Source: Poa pratensis (lineage: Eukaryota; Streptophyta; Magnoliopsida; Poales; Poaceae). Taken from it: 64,000 nucleotides of DNA. This document shows positions 46,183 through 56,462 of this stretch, piece after piece. Within the stretch, counting starts at the first letter, position 1. Each line of letters starts with the position of its first letter. Below the pieces are notes generated by a model. It saw nothing but the letters and a program-made list of their open reading frames with translations. It ran no database searches and was not told the origin of the DNA. The stretch is from assembly GCA_947311845.1 (NCBI GenBank), contig CAMZMU010000075.1:19877366-19941365 (forward strand), read 5' to 3'. The position numbers and the translations under genes are program-made.

Positions 46183-46640
46183 GTGGGCCGGCCCATAGTG
46201 GCATGTTTTGTTTGTCTTGTTTTTTCTTCTTTTGTTTTCTTTTCTTTTCTGTTTTTTCTTTTTTCTTTTTTTGTTTCTTTTTTCTTTTTTGTTTCTGTTT
46301 TCGTTTTTCTTTTTCTTTTTTTTTCTTTTATGTTTTGTTTTGTTTTCGCTTCTTTTTTCTTTTTCTTATTATTTTTCGTTGTTTAATTTTTTAAATGGTT
46401 CCAAAATTGAAAATGGTTCCAAATTTAAAAATGGTTCCAATTATGAAAATGTTTCAAATTTGAAAATATTTCTAAATTAAAAAATGTTCCAAATTTATAA
46501 AATAGTTCCATTTTTAAAATGGTTCCGATTTTAGAAAAAGTTTCAATTTTTGAAAATTGATCATTTTCAAAAAAAGGAAAAACAAAAAAAACAGAAAAGA
46601 AAAAGAAAAGAAAAGAAAAAAGAAAACTGAAACGTTTTCT
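46183..46640. repeat. T-rich to A-rich low-complexity region with ATGGTTCCAAA repeats
   Basis: A T-rich tract (46203-46395) is followed by about eight degenerate units of AAAATGGTTCCAAATTT (46393-46560) and an A-rich tract (46566-46630). The flanks GTGGGCCGGCCCATAG (46191) and TTGGGCCGACCCATG (46650) suggest an inverted-repeat, MULE-like element around it. Open frames here are compositional (poly-Phe). Confidence 0.5.
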
Positions 46641-46759
46641 GCGCGAAACAGTTGGGCCGACCCATGTAGGCGGCGCGGAGCGAACCATGTAGGTGGCGCG
46701 GGGCGAACCCGCCGCCAACGGGCGACATAAAGGAGCTCCCATTGCCCGGAGGCACGCCA

Positions 46760-47130
46760 CAAAGGTCGTCAGCGGCGAGGATGGTGCGATTCTGGCCAAA
46801 CACTCCCTGAAGGTCTTCATTCAAGCGGAGAGCAACGGCCAATGGGTAATGAAGACAGTGATCTCGTATTCTCATTGTTGCAGGCGATTCGTGAGCTGTT
46901 TGGGGAGAAGAAACCGCACATCACCATGGACAAGCTGGAGAAGATTGTCTGGGTGGCAGAGGAGTCCGTCGTGTTAGGGACAGAGGAAGGTGAGGGGATC
47001 ATCTCCATAGACCTCGGCCACCATGGATCTGAACCGTGTGTCCAAGAGGAACAAGTACTATGGCCCGGTGTACGAGTACATATTCACATCTTTGCAAGAT
47101 TCTTCTGCTTTCACCAACAAATAAGAGCTT
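46760..47130 (+). pseudogene. Fragment resembling an F-box-associated domain
   Basis: Pieces in two frames: KHSLKVFIQAESNGQWVMKT (46797-46860), WVAEESVVLGTEEGEGIISI (about 46950-47010) and, after a frameshift, VSKRNKYYGPVYEYIFTSLQ (about 47038-47095). The order and wording (expression-type sentence ending, a GTEEG turn, KRNKYYGPVYPYTSFY-like tail) recall the C-terminal domain of grass F-box proteins. No F-box itself is found upstream. Seen by eye only; a different family is possible. Confidence 0.35.
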
Positions 47131-49040
47131 AGATGTCTTTTTCTCTACAAACCTTTCAGGGTTCTGCTGTTTGTAGCCTTGTCAACCAACAGGAGTTTAA
47201 TGGTGCACAGACCTCCCACGGATTCTCGAGGGAAAAAAATGGCATATTGTAGGCATGCACCATTTTGAATTGTTCTATGCATGTCAAAACATACACAAAG
47301 GGGTAAAAGGCACTGCATCGGTTTTCTTCTCAGTTGCACAATCCTACGTCTGAAACCATATTGCTGCTATTTGCCTTTTGTTATTTCGTTTTTGTTTTCT
47401 GTTGCTTTTGACCGTCATGCCGTGGCTGCGTGTTCGATCAGTGTTTAACCTTTTTCTGTGTTGCTTTCTCTGGTTTTGCTTTGCGATCATGGATGTTCCT
47501 TTTAACCTTTGTGACCCAGAGCTGTCTTGCACGAGTGCATAACAAAAGGAGGAAAAAAGAAAAGCATGCAATGTCATGTTATTTTTTTTCTGAGGAATCT
47601 ACGGCAAGAGAGGCGTGCAATGTTATGTTGCCAGCTAAGTATATACTTCCATATCATAATGTGATTCTTACAAATGGAGTACGCAGAAATTGACACTGAA
47701 AAGACATAACTCTGCTCTTCAATTTTCACCTCTTTGAGCAGCAAGCGATATGAAGTGTAAACTTTACGGAGAAACAATGTACCCTGAAGATCAAGGATCT
47801 GAATACATGGACGCTTTGAGATGACACCCACGATGAAATGAAATCTGTAGAACTTCTTGCCTCTGGGCTCCACGAATCTACTAGATTACTACACCTATAT
47901 GGGTTATTGGAGGCTGGATCTGCTGCACATTTTGGTCTCCTCGGCGGCCAATGAGATATGAGTGCCGGCGCCGTACTGTCATTGCTTAACCATCATGTCA
48001 ACTCGTCCAGTGAGAAGTTTTTTATATGGAACACACACACCCTAATGAATCCAATGTAAACTTGCGAAATTAGATTCACAGACCTAGTTACATCGGTCCT
48101 ACCAAGGATAGATGGGCTATTGTCTTCTGTTCTACTGAACATAGGCTTCAGCACTGCATTCCAATGAAGTTCTTGTCCTTTATAAATTTTTGTGTGCAGG
48201 TTACTTGTCCTGGCGACTTGCATGCACCTGATAAAAAGAACAGCAAATTGCAAAGATCGAAGAAGGTAAAAGAACTGTAGAGCAGGTGATCGAAATAGGG
48301 CCAGACCAAGAATAGAGAAGGAAGCAGGCAATGGTTGTGCAGCTTCTGTTCCTGTCCTACCAGGAGTCCACAACAGCCATGGAAACTGGGGGACTAGGCA
48401 GTGTCTACTTACCAGGACAAATTGCACGAGCAAAAGGCAACAAACCGAAAGAACCAAATGGGGACAACAGGCCACTGAAATCCAATCACTGCCACCAGTG
48501 TCTTTTACTTTAACATGGTTGCATTGAAGAAAAACAGTTCACATATGTGCCAAGTTAGTACTTACTACTAACCACTGACGCTGATGAAAATTCAATCATC
48601 ATCCATACTGAGCTATCATAGCATACTTTACAAAGACTTCCAGACTTCTAGTCCCACTCAGATACATGAGTGCTTCAGCTCACTAAGCATGCCAGCATCT
48701 CCACAAGATGTTCCAAAGTATCTCGAGATCTTGACGTTGATAGCAACATAACAAATGCACTTTTCAGGATCGGAAATGGAAACAAAAAAGTTGCAACCAG
48801 CCATGACAAAAAGCATCAAACATGCAAGAAAAACAGATCTCTGTCACAGATTGGTTGACAGCAACTGCACATTTCATTCATTTCAGAGCGACAGGTTAGC
48901 TTCCAAGTTCTGAGTTTACCAAGTACTAAAGGTTCAGAGCTAGCTAGCTGCTAATGGTATTAAGTACATGATCCAAGAAGAGCACAAATTAGCATTTATT
49001 CCTCCTATCCATGGTTCTTCAGAGGGGTTTCGCCCCCAGA
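47131..49040. other. Intergenic, no gene recognised
   Basis: Short frames on both strands (for example 47574-47873 minus, 47993-48475 minus) lack family motifs. The right end (about 48880-49040) must contain the 3' UTR of the receptor kinase gene. Confidence 0.4.
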
Positions 49041-52000
49041 TCAGAAGGCAGGGGCCTTCTTCGCCTTCGGCTTGTTCTCTCCCTCCACCTCCAGCAGCAT
49101 CTTCACCACAGACCTCATTGGTGGGCGGTTGTTTGGAGACTGGTTGACACACAGCAGGCCAATGTTCAGAACCTTGCGCATCTCATCCTTGAACTGGTTG
49201 ACTAGCTTCTGATCAAGAACAGACTCCGCACCGCTTTGATCAACAGTGTCACACACCCACGCCACCAGGTCCTTCTCGCCAATCTCTTGTGCCATAGGAC
49301 TCTTGCCAGTGACAAGCTCCAGAATGACCACGCCAAAGCTGAACACGTCGCTCTTCTCGGTTACATGAAGAGTGTAGGCATACTCTGCAATGCACAAAGG
49401 AACAATCACAGACACAATTCAGTAAAGCTTTTAAATTGTCAAAAAAAAACAAGCTTTTAGCTTAGCACCACGCACAACAAGTTAAAAGATATGCGGACAT
49501 GTCATGTAAATGTATCTTTCAGCAAGTAAAAGGGAACAAAATGAAGCTAGGAGCTATTCTGAATATTGTTCCAAGTACATCTGAACAACTACCTTTCACA
49601 GACCATAAGCAGTTATAAAGCATGTAAGATTTTAAACATGTTTGAAATTTGGCACCAAGAACTCACCAGGAGCAATGTAACCACAAGAGCCAGCAATGAC
49701 CGACATGGTGGCCGGCCCATCTTCGAAAGTCTTTGCAACACCAAAATCTGCAATCTTTGCGCCAAACTCGGCATCAAGCAAGATGTTGTTTGACTTCACG
49801 TCTCGATGGACAATCGAGGGCGCACAGTCATGGTGCAAGTAGCAGAGGCCCTCAGCAGCGTGGACTGCGATCTTCAACCTCGTTGGCCAATCCAAGATGC
49901 CAGCTTTGGCGCTGTGGAGCAAGTCCCCAAGGCTGCCGTTCGGCATGTACTCATACACGAGCAACCGGCAGGTCCTGTTCGTCACGCAGCAGAAGAGCTT
50001 GACGATGTTCTTGTGCTGACTTTGCTCAACGTCGCCACCTCAGCCTCGAAACTGTCATCCTTCTTGCCCACAACACCGGTTGCCCAGAGCTTCTTGACAG
50101 CTACAGCCTCACTTCTAGGCCCAACGACAGCCTTGTATACCTTTCCTGCTCCACCCTTGCCAACCACATTGTTCTCATCGAGGCTGTTCACTATGTCCCT
50201 CTCATCGAAATCCACCCTGTGGAAGGATGTGAGAACCCAGCTTGACTTCTCACAACTGATTTCAGCGCACGCTTCTTGTAGCTTCTGTACTTGTAAGTGA
50301 ACCATGCTAAACCGATGAGCAGGATGACAGCAGACGCGGCGAGGATGGAGGCAACCATGTTGGCACGGGCACGACTGATGGCATTGGGATCGCCATTGCT
50401 TGTGCAGAACCCATAGCACAGGCCAGGGTTACCCAAGAAGCTCTGTCGGTACTCTGAGGAGTGAAGACAAGAGGCAGAGGTCCACTGAGCTTATTATAGG
50501 ATAGGTTGAAATCACTCAGCTTGAGATTCTGCAATTGCACGGCACCCCACCGGAAAGCTCGTTGTCTGACAAATCCAAATTCATCCCACCGATTTCAGCA
50601 ATCTCTGAAGGGACAATTCCAGTGAGGTGGTTATGCGAAAGGTTCAATCGTGCCAGCGTCTTGAACCGTCCAATGACCCGTGGGATCTCCCCAGAGGGAA
50701 TTTTACTCAAATCAAGCACGGAAAGCTGAGAAAGCTCAACAAGCGACGGAGGCACCGGGCCAGAGAAGTTGTTATCTGAAGCCAGAAGCTCTTGCAGAAG
50801 GGTCAGGTTCCCCAGCTCGGCAGGCAGGACACCAGTGAATCGGTTGCCATGTATGACAGGTTGGACAGGTTCTTGGCACCACCAATGGCAGGATCAACCG
50901 TGCCTGACAGAGCATTGGAACTGAGCTCGAGCATGTTGACAAGGCAATCCCCAGAATTCCGGTGGCACGGGTCCAGAGAGGCGGTTGTTAAGAGCCGGAT
51001 CCTCTCTAGCGTCCGGCATTGCCCCAGCTCCCGGAATGGCGCCCTCGAACTGGTTGTGCAGCAGGAGGAGCTGCGTCAGATTCCGGAAGCGCAGATTGCG
51101 CTGGAATCGGACCCGACATCCGGTTGTCGACATGTCCAAGAATTCCAGCGGGCAGTTCTTGCCGAAATCCGGCGGGAACGGCCCTTCGATCTGGTTTTGG
51201 AACATCCTTAGATCGACGAGGCGCCGCGCCGTCCGAAGCGACGCCGGAAGGCGCCGGTCAGCTTGTTCTGGTACATGTGCACGCTCTCCAGGCTTGGCCC
51301 GGAACATGTCCTCCGGTATCTCGCCGGTGAGCAGGTTCATGGAGATGTCAATGTTCCGAGCTTCTTGAGCCGCCCCAAGCCCTCCGGTATCCTCCCGGAG
51401 AGCAGGTTACTGTAGAGCTCCATCTGGAACAGAGAACTCAAATTCCCAACACTTGCGGGTATCTCGCCGGAGAGGCTGTTATACGAGAGGTCCAGATTGC
51501 CCAGATGTCCAAGGTTTCCGATGGAAGAAGGGATTTTACCGGTCAGATTGCAACTGGCGAGATATAGCTGGCGGAGGACGGCGAGGTCGCCGATGTTTTC
51601 CGGCAATGGCGACGGCGTGAAGGGGTTGTAGGCGAGTTGGAGCACCTGGAGGGTGGTGAGGTTGGTCAAGAACGCCGGGAAATCGCCGGAGAGGGAGTTC
51701 TGGACCAGCTTGAGCTCGGCGAGCGACCGGAAGCCGCCGCCGTAGGCCGCCGGGACCTCGCCGGAGAAGTCGTTGCCGGAGAGGTCGAGGTCCACGAGCG
51801 CCGGGAGGTCGGCGAGGCAGGCGGGCAGGGGGCCGACGAGGTCGTTCCCGGCGAGGTTGAGGCGCTGCAGGGACCTCAGCGAGCAGAGCGACCGGGGAAG
51901 ACGCCGGCGATGGAGAGGTTGAAGATGTGGAGCCCGGCGACGGCGGTGGTGGATTTCTGGGCGCAGGACACGTGCGGCCATGCGCAGAGGGACTGGCTGG

Positions 52001-52161
52001 AGCGGGCATCCCAGCCGGAGAGGGCGCCGGCGGGGTCGGAGAGCTGGCCTTGGCGGCGAGGAGGTGGGCGGCGTCGGAGGAGGCGACGGTATGGAGAGGG
52101 AGTAGAACTAGGAGAGCGATGAGGAGGGGAGGAGGAGGAGGAGGCGGCAGAGGGCAGCCAT
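49041..52161 (-). pseudogene. HAESA-like LRR receptor kinase gene with broken frame
   Basis: A plasma-membrane receptor Ser/Thr kinase of LRR subfamily XI (HAESA/HSL type), which bind secreted peptides. The start ATG is at 52161, followed by a Leu-rich signal peptide. Then come the Cys-containing cap (LCAWPHVSC), about twenty LRRs (51900-50500), a transmembrane helix (VASILAASAVILLIGLAWF, about 50370-50290) and a kinase domain: P-loop [36 protein letters not shown], then APE split by the intron. The RD-type catalytic residues are present. One GT-AG intron lies at 49385-49666, in the family position. The frame is interrupted repeatedly in exon 1 (signal peptide, 52100, 51900, 51340, 51280, 50890-51000, 50540, 50440, 50240, 50000) but open in the rest of the kinase. 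In the junctions inspected, bases are missing and no nonsense substitution is seen. Either a young pseudogene or an intact gene with consensus deletions. Confidence 0.85.
49385..49666 (-). other. Intron of the LRR receptor kinase gene
   Basis: On the minus strand the donor GTGAGT (49666-49661) follows GGTTACATTGCTCCTG, and the acceptor TTGCAG (49390-49385) precedes AGTATGCCTACAC. Removing it restores the kinase motif GYIAPEYAYT. The intact splice sites argue that the locus was functional recently. Confidence 0.9.
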
Positions 52162-52727
52162 TGTTGTGGGCTTGGTGGGTGGAGAGAGTGGGGAGTGTGG
52201 GCAAAGGCCAGAGGCAGAGGGGTTTTAAGAAGGGAGTTGCCTTGTGGTGGCAGACTTGGAAGCCTCCATGGTTTTGTCTCTTGGCTAAAGAGACGGGACT
52301 GCTGCACCGAAGTGAGATCAGTAGAGAAGGAGAGTGAATGTAATGGCTATGGGACCCAAAGCGCGCTACCCCACATGTCGTGGCCGTCGGCGATAGGTCA
52401 TATGTCGTGTGTGTCGACCGTTGGCGGGGAGGACGTAGTATATAGACCGAGTTTGAATGTTGAATTGAGTGGCGCGTAACGAGCGCCGTCATTCTATAGT
52501 TGATTTCCATATCTCGCATGTCAACGTGCTTTGTCGTTTTAGATAGCGACAGATGTCGTAGTGCGTCATCGGCTAGCGGATAGCGATAATTTATGCTGGT
52601 AAGATGGCGGCGGATTTGAATCCCATTAAAGAAGTGAAGTGAAGCCAATGGAACTACGACAAAAAAAAACTATTGGCATATAAAAACCAATTTTGCAGAC
52701 ATATGTCAAAAGGAAACAGTTAACCTA

Positions 52728-52920
52728 CTCCGTTCAATTCTCGTTAAATAGAGCCTCTACGGTGAAATTTTACGACTACCTTCACGAAGTAATATCGGTT
52801 GGTTACCATCTCTAAGTTATCTTATAGTGTATTTCACATAATTGTTGTCCTCGTCTTTGATTTGCATGATAGAAACATTTCCAAATGAAGAGCTTTATTT
52901 TTAACGAAGAACGGTTGGAG
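52728..52920. mobile_element. Stowaway-like MITE (193 bp)
   Basis: Ends CTCCGTTCAATTCTCGTTAA and (complement) CTCCAACCGTTCTTCGTTAA are imperfect inverted repeats flanked by TA (52726-52727, 52921-52922). It lies about 0.6 kb upstream of the receptor kinase start. 52162-52727 is the presumed promoter region of that gene, with no further element recognised. Confidence 0.7.
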
Positions 52921-52929
52921 TAGCGATTT

Positions 52930-53310
52930 TTTTTGACTCTCGGACTCCAATGCTCTGTCTATTATTTTTAAAAAATCATAAATCATATTTATAAAATTCA
53001 AAACAAATCATGCATGTTGTCAATGATATATCCCAGAAACATGTAAAATCTCGATTTAAAATACATCCCACTATGAGCTACATAAAAAAATGACAAAAGT
53101 GTGATCTAAATATACACACTTTCATATCTCCAAAATAAACAAGATTTGGTTTTTTTATCTCAGAATATATTGTATTTAAAATCGAGATTTTACACGATTG
53201 TAGGATAAGTCATTGACAATGCAGTATTTCTTTTGAATTTTTTAAAAACTTATAAAATGATTTTTTTTATTTTTTCAATAGAAGGATCACTAGAACTTTG
53301 GAGTCAAAAT
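52930..53310. mobile_element. Foldback MITE-like inverted repeat
   Basis: Left arm (about 52935-53080) and right arm (about 53165-53310) are imperfect reverse complements, sharing TTTGACTC near the ends and GTAAAATCTCGATTTAAAATAC further in. The exact ends and the target duplication are not clear. AT-rich, non-coding. Confidence 0.55.
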
Positions 53311-53341
53311 GACTTTACGAGTTGATTATATAATTTGTTAG

Positions 53342-53403
53342 TATTTGAAGGAATCCAAAGACCGCAAAAAAAAGTGACTTTGGTCTTTGGATTCCTTCAA
53401 ATA
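53342..53403. other. Short perfect hairpin (22-bp stem, 18-nt loop)
   Basis: TATTTGAAGGAATCCAAAGACC at 53342-53363 is exactly reverse-complemented at 53382-53403. It lies about 1.2 kb upstream of the receptor kinase start. A transcript would fold into a miRNA-precursor-sized hairpin, but the loop is short and there is no evidence of expression. Confidence 0.6.
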
Positions 53404-53816
53404 AACCAAAAAAAGAGAGTAATAAATGCTAAATAGCCAACCTTGGAGGGAAATTAGTGACATGAAAAAACGAAACAGTCGATCAAATTTGACCAAATAC
53501 GGTACGTAGTTAACACAACGTTGTATACAATGGCTAGTTTTAAATCCCGTGGATTTGCCAGTAGTACATCATTTTGGTCCTGGGTTCACGGGGCTGCGTG
53601 GACGAAGCAGTTGCCGAAACCGGTTTGGGAGAGAAATGCGGGAAGCGTGGTGGCCCTCCCGGCCAGTCAGCAAGCAGCGCCTCGTTTTCTCCATTTTCCC
53701 GCTCCACAGCCCTGCAGTTACTCGTGAAATTTGACAAAATTAACCCTTTGCCGAAACTTCAGCCAAAAATAACCCTTTTTTCAAAAAAATTCTAAATCTA
53801 ACCCTTTTGTGTGGCT

Positions 53817-53985
53817 CCCGTACCGGGGGCGCCACACATGTACGCTCCACTCCCCCGGCGGGGGCGCCACACATGTATGCACCACTCCCCCGGCTGGGGC
53901 GCCACACATGTACGCACCACTCCCCCGGCGGGGGCGCCACACATGTACGCTCCACTCCCCCGGCGGGGGCGCCACACATCTGCCA
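53817..53985. repeat. 35-bp tandem repeats in left arm of the Pack-MULE
   Basis: Units of the form CCCCCGGCGGGGGCGCCACA followed by CATGTACGCTCCACT, about five in a row with single-base variants (GCT for GCG, GCA for GCT). Each contains the palindromes GGCGCC and ACATGT. The same array occurs in reverse orientation at about 55576-55737. Long open frames through it on both strands arise from the repeat, not from a gene. Confidence 0.85.
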
Positions 53986-54119
53986 GCGTGGCAAAGCGGG
54001 CCCCAGCCTGGGTTAAGTAGCGCCGGCGCGGGGGGCGCCACACATGGAAGTGTGGCGCCGGAGGCTGGGGCGCCACACCTGCCTTGTGAAAATAACTTCC
54101 CCAGCCAGCATCTCTCGCT

Positions 54120-55440
54120 CGTCGAACGCCAGCATCTGGAACGACTTGACGTTCCAAGAACCTTTCTTCGCGAACAGTTTGCCGCCGGCCATGGCCTCCG
54201 CCTCTGCTGCCTGCGATCGCCATGCCGGCGAGGAGACAGGTGACGAGTGTGTGCGCGGTGCTCGCCGAGCGACCGCCTCTAGAAGAGCAGGGGCGGAGGA
54301 AGCCGGCGCCGTTGGGGGCGCCCAGACCGGGGTTCCCTTGGAAGCTCTCGCCGAAGGCTGAGATGGCGAGCGCCACGGGCAGGGGCCCGTCCAGCCGGTT
54401 GTCCGACAGGTTCAGGTGAGCTCGTTCTTGCTGACCCGGAACCTCAGCAGCTACGTGCAGCTCGCGTAGCTCGCCGGGATCGCGCCGGAGAATTTATTCT
54501 CCAGCATGAGAAGCTTCTGCATGGTGCCGCGCTTGCACATGTCCGGCGGGATGGCGCCCGTGAGCGCGTTGGTCGACACGTCGATGAAGTTGAAGTCTGA
54601 CCAGCTGCCCAGGTTCTTTGGCAGCTCGCCGGTGAGGTTGTTGACTTGTTGGTGTAGAGCGACATGTTCACGAGCTCTTTGAAGTCGCAGCGAGACGAGT
54701 CGCGTGAGGGTACGGAGCTCCGAGTGTAGGAATTAACCTGGTTGACCACAAAGAGAGTCGCCGGAAAGAATCAAAGTTCCGATCGTTCCGATCGATCAAG
54801 AGCTAGCTAGCTCACGTCCGGGAAACGATCAAGGCATCATGTCCCGGCTAGCTGCTCACGTACGGGAGTACTAGCAAATCGATCAAAGAAGCTAGCTTTG
54901 CACTGCAAGTTTCATACGTGCTTGAGTTTTGCTTTGCAAGCGGCAACGATCTGAAGGCTAGAAAACCAACACCGAGAGGTTGCCGGTGAGCGCGTTCATG
55001 GACGCGTCGAACAACTGGAGGTTCGTGAGCTTGCCGAACCCGGCGGGAACGCGCCGGTGAGCGAGTTGTTGTAGAGCTCGAGAGACTGTAGGTTGACGAG
55101 CTGGGAGATCGTCTGAGGGATCTCGCCCATGAGGTTGTTGTCGGAGAGCTCGAGGTCAACGAGCCTGGTGAGCTGCCCGATGTCCACCGGGATGACGCCG
55201 CCGATGTTGGCGGCTGAGAGGTATAGAGTGGTGAGGTTGACGAGCTCCGTGATCTCGGCTGGGAAGGTGTCCGTCGGGGCGAGGTAAGGGTTGTCGCCCG
55301 CGGCGAGCACGGTGAGGCCCGGCATGGCGCGCAGCGCGGTCCACGGGAAGGGTCCCGAGAAGGCGTTCTGGGAGAGGTTGAGGACACGGAGGCCGGAGAG
55401 CGGAGAGAGGTCCGGGATGGCGCCGGAGAAGGCGTTCTAG
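54120..55440 (-). pseudogene. Captured fragments of an RLK7/IKU2-like LRR receptor kinase
   Basis: Three blocks in minus-strand order. 55440-54975 encodes LRRs (LTVLAAGDNPYLAPTDTFPA, then ITELVNLTTLYLSAANIGG and LVDLELSDNNLMGEIPQTIS). 54720-54440 encodes further LRRs in shifted frames (IDVSTNALTGAIPPDMCKRG in the right frame). 54420-54110 encodes the last LRR, SFQGNPGL, a Cys-containing spacer, the membrane region (HTLVTCLLAGMA) and the juxtamembrane segment, where a shifted frame hides a VKSF-MLAFDE motif. That ending is typical of RLK7/HAIKU2 relatives, not of the HAESA-like gene at 49041-52161, so the donor was a different gene. No kinase domain is present. The fragments cannot make a receptor but could give rise to RNA related to the donor family. 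Confidence 0.78.
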
Positions 55441-55841
55441 TGATCAGCAGGTTGAAAATTATTTTTTCACAAGGCAGGTGTGGCGCCCCAGCCTCCGGCG
55501 CCACACTTCCATGTGTGGCGCCCCCCGCGCCGGCGCTACTTAACCCAGGCTGGGGCCCGCTTTGCCACGCTGGCAGATGTGTGGCGCCCCCGCCGGGGGA
55601 GTGGAGCGTACATGTGTGGCGCCCCCGCCGGGGGAGTGGTGCGTACATGTGTGGCGCCCCAGCCGGGGGAGTGGTGCATACATGTGTGGCGCCCCCGCCG
55701 GGGGAGTGGAGCGTACATGTGTGGCGCCCCCGGTACGGGAGCCACACAAAAGGGTTAGATTTAGAATTTTTTCGAAAAAAGGGTTATTTTTGGCTGAAGT
55801 TTCGGCAAAGGGTTAATTTTGTCAAATTTCACCAGTTACTC

Positions 55842-56462
55842 CTCGTCCGTTCCAGTCCAGCCATGCACGAGGAACGAGGTGCCATCACGGGCACAGAACC
55901 TCCCTCCCGTCGCCCAGGCGCCAGTCTCGTGTTCATATTATTTTTTTTAAGTCTGCCATTTTTAAATAGAAACAAATCAGGCACCAAGAACTCAGAAAAC
56001 GAAAAGAAGATTGCTTATGTAAACAGTGATTCTCCAGGTTCCGGTCTGTTGCTGCTGCTGCTGCTTTTGGCTTGGAATGGATCCCGCCGGCGAGTCGGCG
56101 ACGGGGCCGCTCTATCTATCTTCTCCCTCGCCCCTTTGCGCGCGCGGATCCAAACCAAAAAGCGTTACTACGTAGCAATAGTGCAAGCGTTTCTTGTTCT
56201 CTTCTCTCTGGCCTTTTCGGACGGCCCCGGCAGTGCATGGCGGGCGGCGAGACGGGACCGGACGGGGCGCGGCGCGGCAGAGCGCTGCCCAGGCCATCCG
56301 TTGCTCCTCCTTATCTGCGATTTTTACTGCGAACCGCTGGCTTTCTCCCCCGGGTAACGCGAACCGTTTGGGGTTGGCCTGACGTTCCTCGCTTTCTCGC
56401 GACTTGCCGTGTGGGCGTCAGGGCCCATCCGTTGTTACAAAGGGTCGGAACCAAATATACTA
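55842..56462. other. Unassigned GC-rich segment
   Basis: Contains a CTG run (56047-56064) and GC-rich sequence with open frames in all phases (56072-56470 plus, 56112-56297 minus) but no recognisable domain. Possibly the promoter and first exon of a former gene. Confidence 0.3.

Larger units (their letters stand above)
53715..55841. mobile_element. Pack-MULE with 370-bp inverted repeats and LRR-RLK cargo
   Basis: The element spans 53724-55832 and is bounded by a perfect 9-bp duplication CAGTTACTC (53715-53723, 55833-55841), the hallmark of Mutator-like insertion. Terminal inverted repeats run 53724-54094 and 55464-55832 and are nearly identical over about 370 bp, starting GTGAAATTTGACAAAATTAA. 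Each arm contains about five copies of a 35-bp GC-rich unit. The 1.37-kb interior has no transposase and instead carries receptor-kinase fragments, all readable on the minus strand. The near-identity of the arms indicates recent activity. Arm identity was judged by eye. Confidence 0.9.

Noticed and set aside
46183..46480. Phe-rich hydrophobic frames suggesting a membrane protein
   Set aside because: Encoded by a simple T-rich tract in three frames at once.
51536..52648. 370-codon minus-strand frame over the receptor kinase 5' end
   Set aside because: After the signal-peptide region it is a shifted frame of the LRR coding sequence (poly-Pro and Arg), and its upstream half is promoter DNA.
53798..54376. 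Long open frames (192, 144 and, mirrored, 299 and 305 codons) in the MULE arms
   Set aside because: They run through the 35-bp GC-rich repeat in several frames and both strands at once and change identity outside it, so they are repeat artefacts rather than genes.
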